Made by a program: the position numbers and the translations under genes. From Lumbricus rubellus (lineage: Eukaryota > Annelida > Clitellata > Crassiclitellata > Lumbricidae): a DNA stretch of 64,000 nucleotides. Location: contig OX243815.1 in the NCBI GenBank assembly GCA_945859605.1, positions 36,456,551-36,520,550 on the forward strand, in the 5' to 3' direction. The first letter of the stretch is position 1; the number at the start of each line of letters is the position of its first letter. The notes beneath the pieces were generated by a model that made no database searches, had not been told where the DNA came from, and saw nothing but the letters and a program-made list of their open reading frames with translations. This document shows, in pieces, positions 58,227-64,000 of the stretch.

Positions 58227-58631
58227 TTAAACTATGCCAAATATATCTTCCTTGATTCTTTTCTTATTTTTTCTCAGAGATCGCTTACGTCTTTTTCGTC
58301 CGCTGCCACTTTGAGTATTGAGATCGGACGAACTTGTAAATGCCTTTATACCTTCTGGCAGGCGCCGCTTGGCGGCATCCATGAACTGGTCGCCGTCGGC
58401 GACATCGTTGGCAATCTGAAGCCCTGTTCTCAAGACCTGCTTGCCAAGTGCTTTAGCGCCAGTCTGTATAAGAGGCCAGGCATTTCTAAACAGCCCGCTA
58501 AGAAAACTGCCCAAACCATGGCCACGTTGAAGGCGCGCGCCCTGAAAAACAGACATGCCATTTCCACTCTGTTGCAAATAGTAATCTTCGTAGGCCAATC
58601 GGCTTGCATCGCAGCAGAATGGCTTTTTCAT
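58227..58631 (-). CDS. Core/amphipathic virion protein (adenovirus pVI/pX-like)
   Basis: 134 aa starting at ATG 58631, which overlaps the stop of the preceding penton gene as ATGA; the frame is open 17 codons further upstream but inside that gene. The central GLGSFLSGLFRNAWPLIQTG (about 39-58) and the following GAKALGKQVLRTGLQIANDV form an amphipathic, Gly-rich region. The C-terminus is strongly basic (GRKRRKRSLRKNKKR). Proteins of this kind in Polintons and adintoviruses are compared with adenovirus minor core and membrane-lytic proteins. The match is by pattern, so the exact counterpart is uncertain. Confidence 0.7.
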   Translation of the reverse strand: MKKPFCCDASRLAYEDYYLQQSGNGMSVFQGARLQRGHGLGSFLSGLFRNAWPLIQTGAKALGKQVLRTGLQIANDVADGDQFMDAAKRRLPEGIKAFTSSSDLNTQSGSGRKRRKRSLRKNKKRIKEDIFGIV

Positions 58632-59452
58632 TGTAAAAGGTATGGTATCTTGCAATGTCTGAAATGCAACGTCACTATACACTTTCCGCTTTCGAATGGA
58701 ACTGGATCGCCCGTGTCCGTCCTTATATTGATCTCGATAGAGTCGAAAGTCTTCTGCTGCAATGGTACATAGATGGGCTTTTCGTAAGTCGTACGCACGC
58801 TCTCACCGCTTTTTCCACTAACGTTTACGATTCTGAGCAGCGGAGCCTTTGTGTCACCCACCGGCACTTGCTCCAACACGTTGCAATATACGTAAAGCGA
58901 AGAAAATCCGCGATTTACATCACATGCATTAGCACCCATGAATTCAAAAACGTAATCGCTGTCTTCGTCGTAATTGAGAATGGGATTCTGACGCGCCGCA
59001 ACCCCCAACATTGAACAGATGACGGGCGAAAACTGTATGCTCGCACCCCTGTTCATATCGCCGTTGAGTCTCTTCGTTACAGCATCGTAGCTAAACTTTG
59101 GAAATTCGGGCATGTCCAACTCGGCTGCAACTGCACTTATAAATTTGTTTATAGAATTTATAAGATTTTGGGCAGTTTCGTAATATCCAGCAGGCAAACG
59201 GATCGTTCTATGCATGGTCCCTGGCAGTATGTCGCCATTTTCCGAAATCTCTTCATGCGTATATGATATTCTACTGTCGTTTCTATCTAAATTGATCCAC
59301 GTATGAGGATATTGAATCTCCACAAGCCCGACCTCCCAGTCGCCGCTTAGAGAAATGGAATTCTCCAATCTTGTGATAAAATTTGTTACGGTATTTTGTG
59401 AATAGAATTGCATTGAACTGTTACTTGGGAGGGTGAGATAGAAATGGGCCAT
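58628..59452 (-). CDS. Penton-like minor capsid protein, paralogue 2
   Basis: 274 aa from ATG 59452, which lies 2 nt after the stop of paralogue 1. Begins AHFYLTLPSNSSM, then ISLSGDWEVGLVEIQYPHTW, a pattern shared with the upstream gene. The C-terminal third holds PLLRIVNVSGKSGESV and YVPLQQKTFDSIEI, ending ...TLHFRHC. The family is the single jelly-roll minor (penton) capsid protein of Polintons, placed at the vertices. Intact. About 45% identical by eye to paralogue 1, so an old tandem duplication. Confidence 0.8.
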   Translation of the reverse strand: MAHFYLTLPSNSSMQFYSQNTVTNFITRLENSISLSGDWEVGLVEIQYPHTWINLDRNDSRISYTHEEISENGDILPGTMHRTIRLPAGYYETAQNLINSINKFISAVAAELDMPEFPKFSYDAVTKRLNGDMNRGASIQFSPVICSMLGVAARQNPILNYDEDSDYVFEFMGANACDVNRGFSSLYVYCNVLEQVPVGDTKAPLLRIVNVSGKSGESVRTTYEKPIYVPLQQKTFDSIEINIRTDTGDPVPFESGKCIVTLHFRHCKIPYLLQ

Positions 59453-59454
59453 TT

Positions 59455-60315
59455 TTATATCTTGCCGCACTGTCTGAAATGAAGTATAACGAACGCCTTC
59501 CCATGCTCGAATGGTATAGGCTTGTCATTGTCGCCTCTCATATATATTTCTATAGCGTCGAAAGTCTTTTGCTGAATCGGTACGTATATTGCATTTTTGT
59601 ACATGACATGCACGCTATCACCGCTTTTGCCGCCTATATTAACTATGCGTAGCAAAGGGGCTTTCGCATCGCCAAGCGCTACAGATTCCAAAATATTACA
59701 ATACACGTACATGTATGAGAATTCTGGATTTATATTGCAGGCCTTCTCGGAAATCCATTCCATGTCGGGCATCTCGTCCCATGCTTTGATATAATCTTCG
59801 TATCGACCTTCGTATACATAACGACCGTAATCGAAATTTTCTATAACTTTCTGATTTTCTTCTATGCCAAAAATATTGCACAGATGTGAAGAGAATCCTA
59901 CGCTTGTAGCGAGATTTATTTTACCCGTGAGTCTTTTCGTTACTTTGTCGTATTCAAATTTTGGGTGTCGGACGAGCGAATGCAATTTGGCTACAGCCTC
60001 TATTTTCGCGTTCACTGTATGAACTATATCCTCCAAGCTTTCGTAATAGCCGGCAGGGACATTACACAATTCTTGTATAGAATACCACTCATCTTTGGGA
60101 TTTGTTCTTTTAGGAATATGGTTATACATAAAGTCGCCCTGCCCGCTTTGCACATTGTACCACGTGTGTGGGTATTGTAGTTCTATCAAAGAAACTTCCC
60201 ATCGGCCAGAAAGGGAAATGGCATTTTCCAATTTCGTTGTAAAGTGTGCAGTAGTATTGTCGGGGAAATGGGTCATTGAAGAATTGCTTGGTAAAGTGAG
60301 ATAGAAGTGCGACAT
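59455..60315 (-). CDS. Penton-like minor capsid protein, paralogue 1
   Basis: 286 aa from ATG 60315 (six codons inside the longest frame, chosen because MSHFYLTLPSNSS aligns with the start of paralogue 2). Contains ISLSGRWEVSLIELQYPHTW near residue 35-54, and at the end PLLRIVNIGGKSGDSV and YVPIQQKTFDAIEI. A middle insertion (EGRYEDYIKAWDEMPDMEW) is absent from paralogue 2. Intact, with no signal peptide. Same role inferred: vertex or minor capsid protein. Confidence 0.8.
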   Translation of the reverse strand: MSHFYLTLPSNSSMTHFPDNTTAHFTTKLENAISLSGRWEVSLIELQYPHTWYNVQSGQGDFMYNHIPKRTNPKDEWYSIQELCNVPAGYYESLEDIVHTVNAKIEAVAKLHSLVRHPKFEYDKVTKRLTGKINLATSVGFSSHLCNIFGIEENQKVIENFDYGRYVYEGRYEDYIKAWDEMPDMEWISEKACNINPEFSYMYVYCNILESVALGDAKAPLLRIVNIGGKSGDSVHVMYKNAIYVPIQQKTFDAIEIYMRGDNDKPIPFEHGKAFVILHFRQCGKI

Positions 60316-60372
60316 TGTCGTTACTACTTGCATGCGTGTGTGTGCTCTCTGTCAGACTGTAAGAAAACGCTG

Positions 60373-60612
60373 CTATACTTTGAATATATCCTGAGTCCAA
60401 GAGTTGAATTTGTTGTCGTACCCTTTCCACCTTACAAAATATTCGGTCTTACCACGCCGTTTACGACTTTTCAAAATTTTGTCTATCTTGTAAACATCGT
60501 CTTCCTTTAAAATTCTTTGCAACTCAAATTCGTAGAATTTCCCCTTTATTTTTTCACCCTGCAAATCTTCCAATTCGTATGTTACTGGATCGGTAGGCAC
60601 CCGTCTTATAAT
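60373..60612 (-). pseudogene. Integrase chromodomain tail, cut off by a stop codon
   Basis: In the same frame as the integrase and directly after its TAA (60613-60615). It contains VTYELEDLQGEKIKGKFYE, then a chromodomain ending FVRWKGYDNKFNSW. Polinton integrases normally end in such a chromodomain, which is thought to steer integration to chromatin. The first in-frame start here would be a GTG at 60600, so it is unlikely to be made alone. A single nonsense change explains the break. Confidence 0.85.
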
Positions 60613-61407
60613 TTAAAAAATTTCAGTTGACCAACTTGGTAAATACCCCTTTTGGAAAGCTATCCTCGCCTTTACTATTCTGACCTTGTCGTCGACTTCG
60701 TATTTCCAATTGGTTGGGCGCTTCTTTTCACCGTACAAACGTTTTACAATAATGCCTTCGTTTTCCTTAGTCACCTCAATGGGAGCCATGCCTATACTTC
60801 TATGGTACGTGCGATTGTATGCATGTACGAGATCTTGCAAAATGTCTATGTACCTATACGTATTCTTGTAAGTAAAGTGTTTCCACATCTTCGTCTTAAG
60901 TGTACGATTAAACCTTTCTACCACAGAGGCCTTTATGTCGCTATTTTCAGACGTGTAAAAACGAATGGAATTTTTACGTAAGAGGGATTGAAATGGTTTA
61001 TTAAGAAACTCTGTCCCCTTGTCAGTCTGCAGATTGGCCGGCTGTTTGTGTGCAAGAATGGTGGAAAAAGCCTCGACCAGATCCGCACCGGCCTTTGACT
61101 TAAGCGGAAGGACCCAGGCATACTTAGACAAAACATCGATACATGTTAAAAGATATTTATTTTTATCATTATGTTTGGATAAGGCAGAAAGATCGGCCAA
61201 GTCGGCCTGCCACAAGTCATGAGCGCCTACAGAGAACGTCTTTCGCCGTCTAAAGTACAGTCTAACAGGTTTATGTAGCGTATATGTGTCTTGTTTGATT
61301 AACCAATTCTTAACGTCTTTATTTTTAAATTGTCCATTAAGATGTCTTTGAAATGACGACACGCCTGCAAAACTCCCAGGAACCTTTGGATCGAAGTACG
61401 TCTCCAT
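60613..61407 (-). pseudogene. Polinton retroviral-type integrase (INT), C-terminally truncated
   Basis: 264 codons. Begins with YFDPKVPGSFAGVSSFQR, typical of Polinton integrases. RNase H-fold catalytic residues are D69 (WQADLAD), D129 (QTDKGTEF) and E164 (VVERFNRTLK), giving DD35E spacing. The C-terminal SH3-like region (W-YEVDDKVRI, FQKGYLPSW) is followed by TAA at the point where the family continues into a chromodomain. The core is intact, so partial activity cannot be excluded, but the copy is classed as damaged. The gene lies 13 nt after the preceding one. Confidence 0.88.
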
Positions 61408-61420
61408 TGATATTCGCCGA

Positions 61421-62098
61421 TCAGTAAGTTACCCAACTCGCCAGACTTTGCTGTTTTCCGCGACTGCTCTTCGGTGTGACTGATGACGATTCTTCGATGG
61501 GATTATTAATATACGTCCAACGTTCCTGATTTCCTATGAGCTCGCGAGGTATGTTTGAGTCTTTCAACGCTTCGGCCAAAAGGCGCCATCCGGCTGGTGG
61601 GGAGGCCGTCGTGCGTTTTCTCATCAGATCGTTCACCAAGTCGACCATGTGCGTCTTGGGAATAGTTGCATCTTTCAAAATAAGTTCACCTTTAGACGTC
61701 CAAGACACATCGGGGTTGTTCTTCATGTGCGACAAGAGTCTAGCAGCTTGAGTTTTCCATTTCTTTGGTACCGTTTCCAATACTTGCGTCTCTATGCTGT
61801 TGCCGCTGCTGCTGCTAGATTTGGCAGAGTCCGTAGTACCGTCCGCCGCCGCCGCCGCCTCCGCTGTCGCTGCCTCTTCTTTGATTTCGAACTTGGTAAC
61901 TTTAGCGGGTTTGTCAATGTGCAAGTAACGACTCAAACTGTTTGTATATAGTTTGGCTTTATCATCGTCTGCAATATTTCTATGCAGAATATCGTACATC
62001 TGTGTATCCAATCTCGACAAGGTTTTATCCAACATTGTTTCTTTCCACTTTTCAATCTGTCTAGGCTCTACCAAAACCATCTTCTTCGTATGTTCCAT
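61421..62098 (-). CDS. Conserved Polinton protein of unknown function
   Basis: 225 aa, intact. N-terminal helical, charged region (residues 1-65), an Ala/Ser-rich low-complexity linker (about 75-100, with an Ala run encoded by GCC/GCG repeats), then a conserved-looking C-terminal part: LLSHMKNNPDVSWTSKGEL, IPKTHMVDLVNDLMR and GWRLLAEALKDSNIPRELIG. I recall similar C-terminal parts next to integrase and capsid genes in other Polintons but know no function. Starts 1 nt after the upstream stop. Confidence 0.7.
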   Translation of the reverse strand: MEHTKKMVLVEPRQIEKWKETMLDKTLSRLDTQMYDILHRNIADDDKAKLYTNSLSRYLHIDKPAKVTKFEIKEEAATAEAAAAADGTTDSAKSSSSSGNSIETQVLETVPKKWKTQAARLLSHMKNNPDVSWTSKGELILKDATIPKTHMVDLVNDLMRKRTTASPPAGWRLLAEALKDSNIPRELIGNQERWTYINNPIEESSSVTPKSSRGKQQSLASWVTY

Positions 62099-62099
62099 A

Positions 62100-62429
62100 C
62101 TATATTTTATTACTTAGCAATGTACCAAGAAAAGAAAGCACAGGCGTAAGTAATGCCCCTATGAATCCTCCAGTCTGCACTATACGCTTTTTGATTTTTC
62201 GTCGAGTCTTTTTAGATGCAAGTTTTCTCAACTTGTGTTTGAATCGAGCGAGACGTTTCTTCTGAGCCTCTTTCAAAGGTACAGTGCCTTTTAAAATGTT
62301 GATCGCACACTCGCAAATACAGCAAAGGAGAGAAGAATTACAGTCTTTCAAAATCTGTTTCCTTACTTTAGGCGAGGCCTCTTTAAGCAGTCTGAGTTTC
62401 TCAAACTTCTCTTCGATGGGAGCAGTCAT
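62100..62429 (-). CDS. Small basic protein with C-terminal hydrophobic segment
   Basis: 109 aa from ATG 62429 (the frame is open 34 codons upstream, but that would overlap the ATPase gene). Middle: LLCCICECAINILKGTVPLK, a Cys-rich helix, then a very basic stretch (KKRLARFKHKLRKLASKKTR and on). C-terminus: GGFIGALLTPVLSFLGTLL, a hydrophobic segment. The basic-then-hydrophobic layout recalls the adenovirus pX core peptide and is common in Polintons. Probably a DNA-condensing virion protein; this is inference. Confidence 0.65.
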   Translation of the reverse strand: MTAPIEEKFEKLRLLKEASPKVRKQILKDCNSSLLCCICECAINILKGTVPLKEAQKKRLARFKHKLRKLASKKTRRKIKKRIVQTGGFIGALLTPVLSFLGTLLSNKI

Positions 62430-62470
62430 TTTGAACGAATGAGAGATAATGTTCGTGTTGGAGTTTATAT

Positions 62471-63085
62471 TCATTTCCTTACATAGACATAATGCGTCTC
62501 GCCCGGAAAAATATTTGTCCTCAGCCGACAACGTTCGTCAGTGTCTGGTTTCAGGTCAATCAAAAGATATCCGAAAGGCGTCATGGTCGCATCGTGGAAT
62601 GCTTCTATCATGAAATTGCTCTTGCCAGGAAACATCTGTCTAGCAAGTATAGCAACCTGGGTGCTGTCTCTAACGTTTTTGAAAAGAATAAAGTAATGTG
62701 CATTCAGACTGATGGTCCTTGTATGCTTGCCGCTGTAAAAAAGGTTCTGCGTCAGGTATAGTATAGAAACATTCATGTGATGGCTAATCTTTGTGAATAA
62801 TTTCGAAACCCTCTCGTCTGTTTCGCTCATAAGGTCGTCTAAAATAAGTAGAGTCTTCTGCTTGCCGTCGAAAATACTCAAGTCGGGCAGGCCTTCATGA
62901 AATTGAACTTGTGGATATTTGTCGAATATTTCTTGATAGATTCCATAACACCATATAATTTTTTCTATAGCAGGTTTGACCACGTAGTCTAAATGGTCAA
63001 TAAAACGTAAAGTGAAGTTTGTCTTTCCACATCCGCTGGGGCCACTGATTATAGCAGAGAATGGATGCTGCAATGTCGGATCCAT
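62471..63085 (-). CDS. FtsK/HerA-type genome-packaging ATPase
   Basis: 204 aa, intact. Walker A GPSGCGKT at residues 15-22, Walker B TLLILDDL at about 78-85, and a sensor-like YLTQNLF at 110-116. Its length and motifs fit the packaging ATPase of Polintons, adintoviruses and virophages, which drives DNA into the capsid. It starts 38 nt after the RING gene stop, and the next gene follows 41 nt later. Confidence 0.9.
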   Translation of the reverse strand: MDPTLQHPFSAIISGPSGCGKTNFTLRFIDHLDYVVKPAIEKIIWCYGIYQEIFDKYPQVQFHEGLPDLSIFDGKQKTLLILDDLMSETDERVSKLFTKISHHMNVSILYLTQNLFYSGKHTRTISLNAHYFILFKNVRDSTQVAILARQMFPGKSNFMIEAFHDATMTPFGYLLIDLKPDTDERCRLRTNIFPGETHYVYVRK

Positions 63086-63123
63086 AGCGAAAAGTAAATG
63101 TCTTTTTCAGCGCTCTCTGCTTT

Positions 63124-63444
63124 TTATACCATATATATTCTAACTGTCCCAAGAATACGCTCTCCGCACGAGGGGCAGTGGGTGGCAATGTCTGCACAAG
63201 GCTCGCACATATTCACATGCGCACAAGGAAGAGATAATATTTGCACTTGTCTTTCCTTACAGACCTTGCAAATAACAGATTTCTTTAGCTTTTCGTTCTC
63301 CGCTTTAAGTTTCATAGTACAGTACTTTACAGCGCCTTCGTCATCACTTTGAACACTTTCCTCATCTTCGCTTTGGCACATTATGCATTCGCATTTGTAA
63401 TTTCCACACACATCCATTTCGCATTTACTAATTTTTGGACACAT
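63124..63444 (-). CDS. RING-finger protein, IAP-type C3HC4
   Basis: 106 aa. C-terminal RING with C59, C62, C74, H76, C80, C83, C90 and C93 in canonical C3HC4 spacing. The sequence around CAHVNMCEPCADIATHCP and the GTVRIYMV end resemble the RING of inhibitor-of-apoptosis E3 ubiquitin ligases. The N-terminal half has further cysteines (2, 8, 13, 18, 20, 23) and an acidic stretch, with no BIR domain. It is the first gene of the array, next to the right TIR. A host-derived accessory gene that alters ubiquitination or cell death in the host is plausible but unproven. Confidence 0.82.
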   Translation of the reverse strand: MCPKISKCEMDVCGNYKCECIMCQSEDEESVQSDDEGAVKYCTMKLKAENEKLKKSVICKVCKERQVQILSLPCAHVNMCEPCADIATHCPSCGERILGTVRIYMV

Positions 63445-63529
63445 ATCGAATGGTGCAGCTCTTTAGTGGAAGGTCAGAATATGTAATGACTGTTTATGAA
63501 GCCGTATGAAACTTATAATAGGCTACTCT

Positions 63530-64000
63530 ATAAAATATATATTGTGTGTGTGTGTGTGTGAGTGTGTGTGTGTGTGTGTGTATGTGTGTGTGTATGTGTG
63601 TGTGTGTGTGTGTGGGTATGGTGACATTGCATAAGTGCCCATGTCTAGTGTTGTAATGATGGGGCTGGGGAAATTCCGCCATTGCACAATACTGATGGGT
63701 ATGTGGACATGGCTTCTATGGGTATATGATTACTAAGCACCTGCTGCTGCTGCTACACAAAGAAGGGGTGGGGTGGGGAGGCGAGGGGTGGGGAGGGGTG
63801 GGAGGGGTGGGAGGGAGGGGAGGGAAGGGAGGGGTTGAAATACTATACACCCAATTAGTCATACGTTCTGTCGCTCTTATATGATACAGAGGTTCTGTCA
63901 CTCTTATATATGTACAGAGGTTCTGTCACTCTTATATTATACAGAGGTTCTGTCACTCTTATATTATACAGAGGTTCTGTCACTCTTATATTATACAGAG
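63530..64000. repeat. Polinton right TIR (cut by window end)
   Basis: Inverted copy of 54829-55270: (TG)n, GGGGCTGGGGAAATTCCGCC, (GCT)n, GGGGA-rich tract, CCCAATTAGTCATACG, then at least five 27-bp units running off the end of the window. The TG tract and G-rich tract differ in length from the left copy. Confidence 0.9.

Larger units (their letters stand above)
54829..64000 (-). mobile_element. Polinton/Maverick (adintovirus-like) element, PolB-less
   Basis: Bounded by a long terminal inverted repeat (54829-55270 and 63530 to the window end) and filled with one unidirectional - strand gene array: RING, packaging ATPase, small basic protein, unknown, integrase, two penton-like proteins, core-like protein, major capsid protein, protease. 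These are the virion and integration modules of Polintons. At least 9.2 kb, of which 1.13 kb is a later hAT insert, against the usual 15-20 kb. No PolB (normally more than 1,000 codons) is present anywhere between the TIRs. The right end and the 6-bp target duplication lie beyond the window. Protease and integrase are broken, so the copy is not autonomous. Confidence 0.93.

Overview
This is a window of animal nuclear DNA, most likely from a marine deuterostome invertebrate; an echinoderm is my best guess and I cannot confirm it. The reasons are AT-rich intron and exon structure with GT-AG splice sites, a recognisable homologue of the vertebrate gene KIAA2012, GT31 glycosyltransferases of metazoan type, tRNA-derived SINEs, many hAT/mariner elements, a Polinton (Maverick), and a striking excess of the palindrome TAGGCCTA in the host DNA.

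Layout. 1-6.6 kb is non-coding with SINE and LINE debris and two small inverted-repeat elements. 6.7-8.9 kb and 17.6-20.5 kb are two copies of a segmental duplication, each with a single-exon type II membrane beta-1,3-galactosyltransferase-like gene (about 96% identical proteins). The second copy has gained a LINE fragment upstream and a 48-bp minisatellite downstream. 9-17.4 kb between them is a transposon graveyard: a 418-bp MITE, a tandemly doubled SINE, a mariner relic split by a hAT element, a 750-bp CT microsatellite, and LINE ends. 20.6-30.4 kb holds more LINE and hAT debris and no gene that I can support.

30.5-54.2 kb on the + strand is one large gene in about 23 exons, the KIAA2012 homologue. 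Its N-terminal blocks resemble the human protein as I remember it, and its C-terminal exons encode a long charged coiled coil. Intron phases agree at nearly every junction. Its introns hold a 30-bp VNTR, a perfect 36-bp-stem hairpin, SINEs, trinucleotide arrays and two near-identical 0.95-kb hAT elements in opposite orientation.

54.8-64.0 kb is an almost complete Polinton/Maverick (adintovirus-like) element, cut by the window end inside its right terminal inverted repeat. All its genes run on the - strand in a tight array: IAP-type RING protein, FtsK/HerA packaging ATPase, small basic protein, conserved unknown, DD35E integrase with chromodomain, two tandem penton-like minor capsid proteins, amphipathic/basic core-like protein, double-jelly-roll-type major capsid protein, and an adenain-like protease. 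There is no DNA polymerase B gene between the inverted repeats. The protease is broken by a 1,126-bp hAT element with a perfect 8-bp target duplication and by a frameshift, and the integrase has an in-frame stop before its chromodomain, so this copy is a disabled, polymerase-less virus-like transposon. It sits in the last visible intron of the KIAA2012 gene or just downstream of that gene.

In all, eight hAT-type elements can be delimited: six have perfect 8-bp target duplications, one has a 7-of-8 match and one a 6-of-8 match. Several unrelated-looking ones share an internal sequence module.
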